Positions 10,770 through 20,560 of a DNA stretch of 64,000 nt are shown one piece after another. The position numbers and the translations under genes were made by a program. Each line of letters begins with the position of its first letter. Position 1 is the first letter of the stretch. Source of the stretch: Dipteris shenzhenensis (Eukaryota; Polypodiophyta; Polypodiopsida; Gleicheniales); NCBI GenBank assembly GCA_047967505.1, contig CM106539.1; one strand, given 5' to 3'. The notes beneath the pieces were generated by a model. It worked only from the letters and a program-made list of their open reading frames with translations, did no database searches and was not told the origin of the DNA.

Positions 10770-11790
10770 TTGGTCACAAATGTAGAGTTAAAGATTTTTT
10801 GAGCAAAATGAAACCTAATGTTTTACCATATGAATATGCTCACTTGAAAAGACCTTTCTCATGGAATGAGATTAAATGCATAGTCTAATCTATAGCCAAG
10901 GAAAAATCTCCTGAGCTAGACAGGATTCCCATTGAGTTTTATCAGCATTACTGGAAGGTGTGTGACTGGACTTGGGCTAGAAGATATGGTCTACCGGTGT
11001 AGCAAAATGATCGTTAAAAGGTTCCTTAAACTTCATTGTAGTCAACCATGGGAAATAATTATTAGGTATTTGATTAAGTTGAATGTTCCTATGGAGGTTA
11101 AGACTCCTTGGCAAGACCTAATTCTCTCTAATTATGAAGTCAAAATTCCTCAGTCTAAACTGCTCACTAAGTGATTGCTAGGAGGAATTTCATCTATAAG
11201 GATGTCACACTTAGGCTAGTTACAAGGGGATGCTTCACTTAGTAGGTCACTTTGGCTTTCAAAGTGGGCTTATAGAGGCTTATTTAAGCCAATGGTAATT
11301 GCTTCTTATCATTTAAAGAGAATGTGTACAAAAGGATTGGTTAACTTTAGGAATATATGGGACTTAGACAGTTGTAAATGGTTGGGAGAGGATGCTATTG
11401 CTAAGTGGTATGGCTTGTTAGGTTCTTAAAGAATGATAATGCAGAGTCTATTAAGAAGCATTATAAATGAGTGGACAATTAATGTGGTTTGTTTCGATAG
11501 AGGTGACTTGAGAGGATTTGTAAATGCTACAAGCAAAGAGATCAGTACATGCTCTTTAAATGGTAGCACTTTTAGGGGATAAGGGTAGTATGAACAAAGA
11601 GCTATGGAAGGTGTGGTAGGTCATTAGGGTGGCAGTAATTAATTGCATATGGAGAAGGAGAAATAAGATAATTTTTTTTATTGTAAGTACAGTCATGGGT
11701 GTTGTTTTCAAGAAGTGAAATTTTCTCTAAGACTGGCTCTCAATGCTATTAAAACAGATAGCATGTTCGTGATAAGTTGTAAGATTGATG
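10770..11790 (+). pseudogene. LINE (non-LTR retrotransposon) reverse transcriptase remnant
   Basis: Around 10860-10965 one frame reads FSWNEIKCIV*SIAKEKSPE, then DRIPIEFYQHYWKV. This matches the N-terminal part of plant LINE/L1-type reverse transcriptases, where an E-I-x-x-A-V block is followed by K-S-P-G-x-D-G and EFYQ-x-x-W. The usual Gly-x-Asp-Gly is eroded (PELDR). Downstream, broken frames continue to a tryptophan-rich C-terminal piece (VAVINCIWRRRNKIIF near 11625-11675) resembling the region after the LINE zinc knuckle. The catalytic FADD-type motif is not visible, and about 3 kb expected for a full element is missing. It is a short, heavily mutated relic. Confidence 0.6.
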
Positions 11791-12479
11791 GATAAAGATC
11801 TTTGTTGTAACTATCTCTTATGAGACTGATCTTTCTTTTTTCTTATATTAGTATATAGAAAGTATTTTCACAAGACCCTCATTGATTTGTGGAGGAGGGG
11901 AGGGATCTAATGGATTGAATTTCCATTGTCATTCTATCGATACAAGAAATCTCAGCTTATATTCTAAAATCAATTACAAAAAGCTCAGCTTATATATAGA
12001 AAGCTTGACTCAGCTAGTGAGCTATGTGTTTTGCCAACACAAGAAAGCTCAACTCAGTTGGTGAGATAGGTACCCAAAAATGCTTACTTGATACTCTAAT
12101 CAACTAGTGAGCTACCCAACTTTTTAAAAAATGAACTCTTCTAGTTGCAAAAAATCCCACAGGATCATCTTTTTGGCTTGCTCAAACTAGTTGCACTTGA
12201 TGTTGCAAAAACTCCCATAAGATCATTTTTGTGGCCTGGTCAACCTAGATATGCGGTCCATATAGAATCCACAAATAAACATCATTAGTGTAGGACTCTA
12301 ATTTAGTTATTAGGTGGACTGAATTAGGTATATTGCTCATCCAATTAAGTCCATTAGTATCTCAACCACTCTACAATCATGGGGCATAACTGCCACTACT
12401 TTGGAGATAGCTAGGTATAAGAAAAAAATAAACCAAAGATGCGACATAGTGAGAGGGTGGACACAAGGGTCACACTAGG

Positions 12480-12705
12480 AGTAGGGTGGAGCAAGAGATA
12501 AGGGTGGAGCTATGTAAAATTGATGAAGGTGGTAGAGACTGGACTAGAGTAGTGTGAAGTCAACAAATGTGGTGGAGATGAGGGTGGGAGTTAATAGAGC
12601 TAGAGATGAGGGTGGGAGACGAGGGTAGAGCTATGTGAAGTTGATGAGGGTGGTAGAGACAATGGTAGACTAGTGTGATGTTGACAAAGGTGGTGCTTCT
12701 AGTAA
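12480..12705 (+). repeat. GGGTGGA-rich imperfect tandem repeat, period about 121 bp
   Basis: The block gagctatgtaaaattgatga (12507) recurs as gagctatgtgaagttgatga (12628). Both are followed by ggtggtagagac and a tagtgtga / gacaaaggtggtg-like end. About two units. Between 11800 and 12480 I see only short AG-CT-rich repeats and no gene. Confidence 0.7.
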
Positions 12706-12894
12706 AGCTATCTTGATCAAATTGCCAGCAATCAGCTGTTTGCTTAGTTCAAAAGGGGAATCATAAGAAATATTTTCCAATGTGCCACTTCATTTTGATG
12801 AGGGGAAAGCACAAAACCCCTAGCCCCCTTTGATTGGTAGGCTAAGCATGTGATTAATTGGCAGCCTGAATTTTGATTAATTGAAGATGGATCA

Positions 12895-13150
12895 TTATTT
12901 TTTGGATGGAACAAGGGGGCCTCCATTCACTGCATTGGCTCAGGTTGGCTCATGATTATTTGGATGGCAACCTCTAATCACAACACTAGATCAGATTTTG
13001 ATTAGTTTACAGTGGCTTATTAAGATGTCTCATGATTATTTGGATAGCACCATCGGGCTCCAGTCACTGCGTTGGCTTGGATTTTGATTTATTTCTTAAG
13101 ATGGCTCATGATTATTTGAATGGCACAACCCGAAATCCAGTCACCGCGGT
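12895..13150 (+). repeat. Imperfect repeats with ctcatgattatttggatggca core
   Basis: The core (gatggctcatgattatttg plus gatggca) occurs at about 12950, 13027 and 13102, with a weaker copy near 12890. Most units also carry ccagtcactgcgttggct-like sequence. Period is roughly 75 bp. Motifs such as cagcatggtggtt just downstream (13350-13380) recall the repeats at 1.8, 4.3 and 6.2 kb. Confidence 0.55.
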
Positions 13151-13561
13151 GGCTCAAGAGAGTTGCAAACTTTGTTGATTAGTTGGTCATCCCATCATGC
13201 AAGCTAGGTGGCTATAGGAGCCTAGTGGTTATTTAATTGGCTACAAGCCAGTGGCTAAAATGAAGCAACACTAAGTCATCAAAAAAAAATTTTCTTTGGT
13301 TTAATTAGGAGCATCCACCTAAAATAACTCTAAGGACCACCGAGACAATGTCAGCATGGTGGTTAAAAATCTAACTAGCACAAAAAAGCTGCATGTAGAT
13401 GACAGGTGGCAAGCTGTGGATAGATTATAGGATAGAGTGTGGATAGTCTGATGCACAAAGATGTAGCACAGAGATAGCATGAAGGAGAATGTTTAACTTT
13501 GTGCAACCACTGCACTAAAATAGGACCAGCATGGTGTTTGCATAAGGAAATACATTTAGTA

Positions 13562-13930
13562 TTAACTTTTAACTACTTGTAGACACATACATCCTTCCAT
13601 AGGGTCTATAGCTCCTTGATCAAGGGCGCCATGTACATGTCCATATTCTTGGTCTTGTACTTCCTTGGCACAAGTAGGGTAAGCATGAGGTGTCCCATTT
13701 ATTGTTAGCCATGGCGGGATATTATAGTTCACCAACACTATGGGCCATGTCGACCAAGATGTTGAGCATAACCCAAAAGGGTTTACGCCATCCATTGTGT
13801 GCTCGAGATGTAAATTGTGTGGCTCCCTCATAAAGTCCATCCACATGTTGTTTATGTGCTTCCAAGCAACACAATATGCAGGGATCCTCAAAGTGTCATT
13901 GGTGGACCGGTCTGTAGCATGCCACATCAT
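13562..13930 (-). pseudogene. CACTA (En/Spm) TNP2-like transposase fragment
   Basis: On the minus strand from 13930 the frame reads MMWHATDRSTNDTLRIPA, then AWKHINNMWMDFMREPHN, then DGVNPFGLCSTSWSTWPIVL and NYNIPPWLTI. This order (W-H then H/Y-P-A-D-x-x-A-W-K, D-G-F-N-P-F-G-x-x-S-x-x-x-S-x-W-P-V, YNLPPW) is the hallmark of plant CACTA TNP2-type transposases. The expected D in PAD is C here. After YGHVHGALDQ the meaningful frame shifts to MAPLIKEL*TLWKDVCVYK, as in family members. Only ~120 of several hundred residues remain and I find no CACTA termini. This is a dead fragment of a cut-and-paste DNA transposon. Confidence 0.85.
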
Positions 13931-14343
13931 CAGATGTGTAATGGACTTTTGTGGTCATGGTAGCAATTACATCTATTATAGTTGTTTCATGTCTTTGGTT
14001 GGTTGTTGTGGTATCATTTAAATGCTACACTGCCTTTTTTTAAAATTAATGTCAATAATATACACATACAAAAATGTCTATATGTATGCATTGTACTTTC
14101 TTTTAAAGTTTCTTATTGCCAATTTTATCCCTCTATGATAAAAGATGTGCATGATATACCAATGAACATGGTGTAACGTTAATAAATGATGAGTTGTGCA
14201 TCTCCCATGGGATGTGCTGCATACTACCAATGATCATTGATATTATGAAGGAATTAAGGCCATGGAATAACATAAAGCCAAGACAATATTTGATGCAGAG
14301 TGGATCCTCGAGCTGTTGATCTCTTATATTTGGGGTCATCCTA

Positions 14344-14735
14344 TTGCTCCTTAACTACTTTTGGCCATCTTGTTGTTCTCACTCTCCCTTATGTTACTTC
14401 ATCTTGTCTACTCATTCTCTAGTTGCTACTTTGTTGTTGTGCAGTGAAACATGCCCATTGCTCCTTATCTACTTTTGGCAATCTTGTTGTTCTCACTCTT
14501 CTTTTGGTTACTTCTTCCTATTTCCTTCAGTAGTAGCTACTCATTCTCTATTTTCTTCACTGTCTACTCATTCTCCAGTTGCTACTTTATTGATGTGCAG
14601 TGAAACATGTCCATTGCTCCTTATCTACTTTTGGCAATCTTGTTGTTATCACTCTCCCTTTGGTTACTTCTTCCTATTTCCTGTAGTAGCTACTCATTCT
14701 CTAGTTGCTACTTTGTTGTTGTGTAGTGAAACATG
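14344..14735 (+). repeat. Tandem repeat of three ~113-155 bp units
   Basis: Units start ttgctccttaactactttt-like at about 14344, 14457 and 14612. Each runs through ggcaatcttgttgttctcac, ctactcattctctagttgct and gtgcagtgaaacatg. The middle unit holds an internal duplication of the ctactcattct part. The 130-codon open frame across it is a by-product of the repeat. Confidence 0.9.
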
Positions 14736-14868
14736 ACTACATTTTTTGTTCATGTTGATGGTAAATGACAGTCATCTTTCAAATCAAGGTAATAGTAAGG
14801 AGAGATATTCATAGCGACTTGCAAAATATAGAAGGGTTCAAATTTATTTCACTTATTGAGAAGATGCC

Positions 14869-15710
14869 TTGAATGGCTCTCTCCGTGTCGCACTACCTTT
14901 TGGAGTGTTTTGGGAGAGACTTATTGAGATTCCTAGGAGCTATGGTGGTGATTTTGTCTTGGAGATCCACCCAATGGCCAATGGTTTTCCAATGTCTAGA
15001 ATGGACCAACATGTAGATGTGGACATAGTACTCAACTTGCACACACGATTTTTCAATGGGCTTGTTAGGATGAGTAGATGTTCTAGCTATCTATGATGTT
15101 GGAATATTGACTTCCCTTATCTAGAAAGAACATGCATTTCTAATGACAAGGAAGCTCAGAAGACCTCCAATTCCAGGTGATCCAAAAATCAGATCTCTAG
15201 TTTGTAAGCATCGTTCAAAGATTCCAGAGTGTGTTTATTAATTTTGATAGTATTTATTATTTCTTGCCTCATGATAGAATGAACATAACAAGGTGTGCAC
15301 TACATGTTGGGTTCCATGATCATCCTATTGAAAAGGCAATAGTTGTGCAAATGAAATGAAAATGAGAGATATGGTTTAAATGCAAGATAGGATAAATGCA
15401 AATGCATCTTTCAAAGACATTTGAGCTTTTACACAAGACCTTGTGATGGATATGTTAGTTGCCAAGGAGGGGGTTGCATTGGACTTATTGGATGATCACT
15501 ATTCCATGGAGACAATCAAACTCATGAAACTAAGGAGAAGACTTCAAAGAGTTGTGCAAAGTGCAACATATGATATCAAGGAAGGAGATGATGGATTGGA
15601 TTCATTGCTTGAATAAAAAAGAAGATGTAGATATCCATATTTGCAAAGAATCTTGTTTCCTTGACAATTGCAAGATTAATGGTAGCAATATATTTTTAAA
15701 CTATCCACCA
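14869..15710 (+). pseudogene. Degenerate ORF, possible plant transposon-encoded protein
   Basis: The plus strand carries broken protein-like sequence: GVFWERLIEIPRSYGGDFVL and EIHPMANGFPMSRMDQHV (14905-15015), RPPIPGDPKIRSLVCKHRSK (near 15150-15215), YFLPHDRMNITRCALHVGFH (15249-15308), AKEGVALDLLDDHYSMETIK (15462-15521) and KRRCRYPYLQRILFP (15619-15663). In between are TAA/TGA stops and frame changes. From memory, the LPHDR...H-x-G-F-H-x-H-P block resembles uncharacterised proteins found in multicopy form in some plant genomes, so a transposon origin is plausible. I cannot name the family. A stop-ridden 840-bp remnant. Confidence 0.35.
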
Positions 15711-16346
15711 ACGCACTAGGATCTGGGATCTGGAATGACCCTTGCATAAGGGAACTTTTGACAATAGCAATTTGTGAATTTGTTCTTGTTTTGCTCCTCC
15801 TCCTTTAGGTCCCTAGGCCTTGCAAGAATCATATTCTTTGAATCCCTTATTTGGACCAGTGGTTGAGTTTGAATCTTCTCCTTGATCCTTGTTCTTTTGA
15901 TCATTTGGTGGTTAATCAAATAGACTTTGTTAGTGCTTATTTGATGGTGGTGAACTCTTAATCCTTATTCTTATGATCATTTGATTGCCCACAAAGTAGA
16001 TTGCCTAAGCAACTTTTTGATGCTTATTTAGTGTTGAAATCTTGTGTTATAAGCAAACAAACATGTGGCCTAGCCTATGAGGAAATTTCCCTATAATGTT
16101 CATTATTTCCCTCACTTTCCTTCCCAGAGATGGCCAATTACTACGTGACTACATTCATTGAACTAAAATTCTTTCCTAGATCCCTTATATATGGACCCAT
16201 GAGCAAAAAGTCATTCTAGAAAGATATGTTATGGACTTGGGTGCTTGAATTGAACTCAGCACAATACGTGAATATTTCTAGCTTTCTTTTTAGTTTCATT
16301 AAACCATGTAATTCTTATGCTTATGAGCTAAGTTTTTGTACATGAT

Positions 16347-16592
16347 ATGGTAGAGGCTAGAAGCTGTATTGAACAAAAAGGTGAAGATGAGCAAAGCAAG
16401 GAGCAAAAAGAGGAGTTGTTGTATGCTTACAAGTTAACGGAAGCCTCAAAGCAGCTTGTGAGGAGAGTCTGTGATGAGATTGCAAAAGCTAGTCCTAGTG
16501 ATGAATGGCCTGCGGATTTAAAGTCCGCTTGTTTTCATGAAGCCAATGCAATAGTAGGCTTTTTGGAGAACTTATGCTCTCTAATGGTGTAA
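16347..16592 (+). CDS. Small hypothetical protein, 81 codons
   Basis: ATG 16347 to TAA 16590-16592. The sequence is soluble and balanced (YKLTEASKQLVRRVCDEIAK, SDEWPADLKSACFHEANAIV), with predicted helices and no membrane segment. It is not low complexity and has no stops, so it could be a last exon or a small gene. I see no neighbouring exon with confidence and do not recognise the family. It is followed by three short repeats of a gggatggaaatatacttcca motif and then a CT microsatellite. Confidence 0.35.
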   Translation: MVEARSCIEQKGEDEQSKEQKEELLYAYKLTEASKQLVRRVCDEIAKASPSDEWPADLKSACFHEANAIVGFLENLCSLMV

Positions 16593-16755
16593 TAAGGGAT
16601 GTAAATATACTTCCACAATGACTTATGTGTTTTCTAACATTGTAATAGACAAGGGATGGAAATATACTTCCACAAAGACTTTTGAGTTTCTAATGGTGTA
16701 ATAGAGAAGGGATGGAAATATATTTCCACAAAAAGCTTTATATTGTTACACCATC

Positions 16756-16817
16756 TCTCTGTCTTTGTCTCTCTCTCTCTTTCTCTCTCTCTCTCCCCCC
16801 CCTCTCTCTCTCTCGGA
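16756..16817 (+). repeat. (CT)n microsatellite bordering a dispersed repeat
   Basis: A CT-rich run with a short poly-C interruption ends exactly where the dispersed repeat starting gatgcgtcaattttacg begins. Confidence 0.9.
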
Positions 16818-17717
16818 TGCGTCAATTTTACGAGCAAAAACCTATGAGCAGGTTTATCCGAGCGTGTTTTTCAAGAGATTTTTAAAAATGTTTTTCTTTA
16901 GGAAACATGGTTTTTACACTTTTATTTTTACTAGAACTAGATCCCTTTATCATAAAAATATACAGGCTAGTCACTCATTCATTTTTAGACAACATGATTT
17001 TCTTATTTAGAGACATCCCTTTGTACCCCTGTTATTACCTTAAAAAAGTGTTGATTCCTTTAAGAAACATTCCTCATAATCACTCTCAATGTAATAATAC
17101 TATGCATATATAATTACTTATTAACACATTTATATCATATGGCAATATCTTTTTAGTGTTTTTATAGCATATTTATGGACATGTTTCTAAAGAAGTTTAA
17201 ATTACTATAAATAAGTATTAACTTAGGCTTATATATCACTCTCATAAAATACATGTAATATTTAATACTATATATGAAAGATTTTCCAAAATATAACTTC
17301 ATAGATGTGCTCAAATGGGGTGTTCCGATCAATTTGAGTGGTTGAATGACTATATTTGGACATTGGATATGAAAGTTATGTCACTTTTAAAAGTGCTGTC
17401 CAAGGTAGTTTCGCCAGCGAAACTACCTTGGGAGACTTGCTTCAAAGGGGTTTCGCTGGCGAAACTACCTGGATGGCTTGCTTCAATGAGTTTTCTTTGA
17501 AGAAACTCTTTCATGAAGATAGGTTGAGAGAGGGTTTTCAATGTCACCCCCTATTAAGTAAAAGTTGTAAGAAGGATCATAAGGGAATTTTCATAGAGAA
17601 GTCTACTCTACATGTGGGTTTCTTCAAAAGCCATCTCATTATGCTCTCACCATTCCTACAGATTCACCTAAAGATTTTTGTATAAAATAGGCATAGCTAT
17701 AATACTTTGCATATTTC
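16817..17717 (+). repeat. Dispersed ~0.9-kb repeat, copy 1
   Basis: Starts gatgcgtcaattttacgag and ends near actttgcatatttc. It matches 27676-28570 along its length in the same orientation, with small indels. Shared landmarks are ggaaacatggtttttacact, ctagatccctttatcataaa, gtcaccccctattaagtaaa and aagtctactctacatgtggg. It has no long ORF, no obvious terminal inverted repeats and no poly-A tail. An inverted repeat lies inside at 17400-17429. Element class unknown; a non-autonomous or truncated element is likely. Confidence 0.8.
17400..17475. repeat. Palindromic GTTTCGC motif cluster
   Basis: caaggtagtttcgc and gcgaaactaccttg are reverse complements separated by 2 nt. A second gtttcgctggcgaaac palindrome follows ~25 bp later. 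In the copy at 28.27 kb the same region is partly deleted and the palindrome is ruined. Confidence 0.8.
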
Positions 17718-17828
17718 TAAGTGAAACTATGTTTTCTTCTGATCGATTTTTGCCATATTTATGCATAGTTGGAAGCTTTTTTTTTCCTTCGCTCGGACGC
17801 TCGAAAGATTTCGCTCAGAAAATGCTCA

Positions 17829-17830
17829 TC

Positions 17831-17866
<36 letters not shown>

Positions 17867-17878
17867 CCTCAGTTCTCT

Positions 17879-17917
<39 letters not shown>

Positions 17918-17944
17918 CCCCCCTGCCTCCCTCCCTCCCTCCCT

Positions 17945-17989
<45 letters not shown>

Positions 17990-18380
17990 CCCCCCCCTCA
18001 AACACATCTTCTTTGTGTGTGTGTGTGTAACGGTAATAATGGTGCGTTTCTCTACCAACCTTCCTCTCTTTCTCTCTCTCTCTCTCTATGGGTGTGTGAG
18101 TGTATGTGTGTGTGTGTGTACACACCATAGTGTGTACAAAAGACAGTGATATGGAGGGTTGGAAATTTTCCAATCCTCCATATCGCTTTCTTTTGTACAA
18201 TCTCTCTGTACAAAAGACAGTGATATGGAGGGTTGGAAATTTTCCAAACCTCCATATTGCTTTCTTTTGTACAATCTCTCCCTCTCCCACTCCTTCACCT
18301 CTCTCTCTCTCTCTCCCCCCCCCCCCTCTCTCTCCCTCTCCTTCACCTCTCTCTCCCTCTCCCTCTCCCTCCCTCTCTCC

Positions 18381-18442
<62 letters not shown>

Positions 18443-18447
18443 TGTGT
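17829..18447 (+). repeat. Long compound (CT)n / (CCCT)n / (GT)n microsatellite tract
   Basis: CT runs at about 17829-17866, 17885-17912, 17953-17990, 18066-18088 and 18299-18440 alternate with ccct repeats (17930-17952), poly-C, and short GT runs (18013-18029, 18105-18118, 18440-18452). The tract is interrupted by two hairpin repeats. All open frames across it on both strands encode only Ser/Leu/Pro or Arg/Glu low-complexity sequence. Confidence 0.95.
18134..18272. repeat. Two tandem 65-bp hairpin (inverted-repeat) units
   Basis: Each unit (18134-18198 and 18208-18272) begins gtacaaaagacagtgatatg and ends with the near reverse complement, catatcgctttcttttgtac in unit 1. The loop centre is ggaaattttcc. 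Units are 74 bp apart and nearly identical. Each could fold into a stem of about 30 bp. It resembles a tiny fold-back element or a hairpin RNA source, but nothing else identifies it. Confidence 0.85.
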
Positions 18448-18935
18448 GTGTGAAAATGTAGAAAGCTTTTTTGCGTCAACACATGGGTGTGAATGTTACA
18501 ACACCATACTCGCTTCTAGAGAGAGGATGCAGGCCCATTGAATTTCATGCTTTCATGAACGTTATGCAATATATTGTCCAAATATAGCAAATGAATGATG
18601 GTGGACTACCCCAAACAGCATGGGATGTGAGCATGATGTTGCAAAAGAATCACAATCCACTGGATGTGGATTGGATATCTGCAATTGGTTCAATAGATGG
18701 AATGTCGATGCTTATTTGACTATGTCGCCAATATGTCTCTCTTAGATACACTCTAGCATAAATGGTGGATAGAAGAGAAGAGAGCAAAGCTTGAATACTA
18801 TTAGGCATACATCAATCCCTCTTGTTGGTGTCTATATTAACAAGAAGATACCTCTGCAAAGTCCTTGCTTGTTTACCATAGAATCTTGGCATGTTTACGT
18901 ACTCGATTGCATACACGTGATAGAATGGGGTGGCT

Positions 18936-19060
18936 AGCATGTCAATATGGCCCTTGCCCTTGAAGGGGACCCCTCAAGGGCCATATCGACAATATCCATT
19001 GGCATGCCAATATGGCCCTTGAGGGGTCCCATTTAGGGGCAAGGGCCATATCGACATGCC
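18936..19060. repeat. Nested inverted repeat with ~55-60 bp arms
   Basis: The arm agcatgtcaatatggccctt (from 18936) pairs with the reverse complement of aagggccatatcgacatgcc (to 19060). The inner parts, ggggacccctcaagggccat and atggcccttgaggggtccc, pair as well. Each arm also contains its own tatggccc...gggccata palindrome, so several alternative folds are possible. Nothing gene-like is seen from 18480 to 18935. Confidence 0.85.
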
Positions 19061-19130
19061 AGATTTAGAAGTATAGATAGCTAAGCAAGATGTCTGTTAT
19101 AGTTTATAGACATAGAAAGTATGCCACCTA

Positions 19131-19440
19131 GCACACAAAACATATGCTAACATACAAAACACTCACATTAAGGATTTACATTACTCTACAATGCTAGCAC
19201 AAAACATATGCTAAGACACAGAACCTATGCTAACAAGCATACAATAATATATACTCTGGAAGTTGAGTACCACTGAGGATATGCTAACTAGCACAAAGCA
19301 TATGCTAACTAGCAGATAACATATGCTAACATGCATAGAATAACATATGCTCTAGAAGTTAGCTAGACCAGAACATATGCTAACTGGCACAAAACATATG
19401 CTAACTAGCACGGAACATATGTCAACTAGCACAGAACATG
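19131..19440 (+). repeat. CATATGCTAACTAGCAC-type minisatellite, locus 1
   Basis: Degenerate ~20-27 bp units built on acatatgctaactagcaca repeat about 12 times. The same core occurs on the opposite strand at 27.5 kb and again at 57.0-57.5 kb. Confidence 0.85.
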
Positions 19441-19473
19441 GAGTAGAATATATGTAGAGGTTAACTTAAATAG

Positions 19474-19792
19474 TGTTGGAAATTATGGGGCCCTTGTCTA
19501 TGGTCCTAGCACCCCTTGTTGTACCTTGGTAAAATAAGAATGTATTAGAGGGGTATTGGAGCCCCTTGACATGTAGTTGACACGTGGAAGATTAAAGGGA
19601 GAAATGCCATATGCAAAGTTGACTCTAGTGGATCCTTGGATATATAAAGGCAATGAGACCCTCTCCCATATCCCACCGGCTTTTGTTTGCATATGGGAGA
19701 GAGGGTCTGCATGGCTATGGGGCCGGGTGTGGGACCCCCGTACCCGATGCATCTTGATGGAGACACGTGGCATCCGGCCACATTTTCTAACA
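19474..19792 (+). repeat. 5' LTR of the TRIM-like element
   Basis: Bounded by TGTTGG and CTAACA. A TATA-like box, tatataaagg, lies at 19641. Its first ~155 bp align with 20219-20373. Confidence 0.85.
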
Positions 19793-20218
19793 TGGTGTCA
19801 GAGCAGGTTGATAGGGTATGCAGATTATATGGTGGACACATGTACTGTGCGTGACTCTATGGACTCAATGAATGACTCTTGCACAATGGCAGTTGAAATT
19901 GTAACTACACACGTGGGAGTGGCGACCCACATTATGTCTGAGCTATAGTGAATGGCGGATGTTGCTAGTCCAGAACTGAATGACGGCTGGCACAAGAATT
20001 GATAGCCTGCATCTGTCAAGGTCTTGTGTGAACTATTCGTGAACTTGGCAACACCATTTGATTGGGCAACCGTCCCCTCTGTGGGTGATTGCCATGTGTG
20101 TATGTCTGGCTATGCCCTGCGTGGGTGGTCAAAGTTTTAAGTTGATCTGGCCCTGTGTGGGTGGCCAGCAATATTTGGCCCGCCAATTCTCTCTCATGGT
20201 GTTAGGCCCATGGGGGAG

Positions 20219-20373
20219 TGTTGGAAATGATGGGGCCCTTGTGTGTGGTCCTAACACACCTCATTGTACCTCGGTAATAAGAATGTATTAGAGGGGTATT
20301 GGAGCCCCTTGACGCGTGGTTGACATGTGGAAGAGTAAAGGGAGGAATCCCATATGAAAAATTGACTCCAATG
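20219..20373 (+). repeat. Truncated 3' LTR of the TRIM-like element
   Basis: About the first half of the LTR, ending gactccaatg where A's TGTGGGGG begins. The missing half does not reappear after A. Confidence 0.8.
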
Positions 20374-20546
20374 TGTGGGGGTTAAAGGTCACTGTGCCTT
20401 TACCCCGGTTATGTACAATACTCAAACACATATATAAATGAATGAAAAAGAAGATTAGGGTGGTTCTGCACCCACCAAAACTTGTGTGGCTCTCTGTTTC
20501 TCTCTCTCTCCTTCTTCCGTTCTTGCTTCCGTTGAGAGCACTCTCA
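20374..20546 (+). repeat. 5' LTR of element A
   Basis: TGTGGGGGTTAAAGG ... GAGAGCACTCTCA, 173 bp. It is nearly identical to the LTRs of B and H. A TATA box (tatataaatg) is at 20431. Confidence 0.92.
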
Positions 20547-20548
20547 AC

Positions 20549-20560
20549 TGGTATCAGAGC
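20549..20560 (+). other. Primer-binding site of element A
   Basis: tggtatcagagc, complementary to the 3' end of plant initiator tRNA-Met, two bases after the LTR. It primes minus-strand DNA synthesis. Confidence 0.92.

Larger units (their letters stand above)
19474..20373 (+). mobile_element. TRIM-like miniature LTR retrotransposon, 3' LTR interrupted by element A
   Basis: A 319-bp LTR (19474-19792) starts TGTTGGAAATTATGGGG and ends TTTTCTAACA. It is followed immediately by a primer-binding site, TGGTGTCAGAGC (19793-19804), one mismatch from the usual initiator tRNA-Met site. After a 426-bp internal stretch without gag or pol, a purine tract (catgggggag, 20209-20218) precedes a second LTR copy starting TGTTGGAAATGATGGGG at 20219. 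That copy runs only to 20373, where element A's LTR begins. The internal region encodes nothing recognisable. TRIMs move using proteins from other LTR elements. The 5' flank is aatag; the 3' duplication cannot be checked because the rest of the 3' LTR is lost. Confidence 0.85.

Noticed and set aside
14344-14736. 130-codon open frame
   Set aside because: It follows a tandem DNA repeat and is made of repeated Leu/Cys/Ser segments with no protein family features.
17678-18541. Several 80-220 codon open frames on both strands
   Set aside because: They encode only Ser/Leu/Pro, Arg/Glu or Thr/His low complexity from CT and GT microsatellites.
20549-20560. tRNA gene signals at tggtatcagagc sites
   Set aside because: These are 12-nt primer-binding sites complementary to a tRNA end. 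No cloverleaf can be formed around them.
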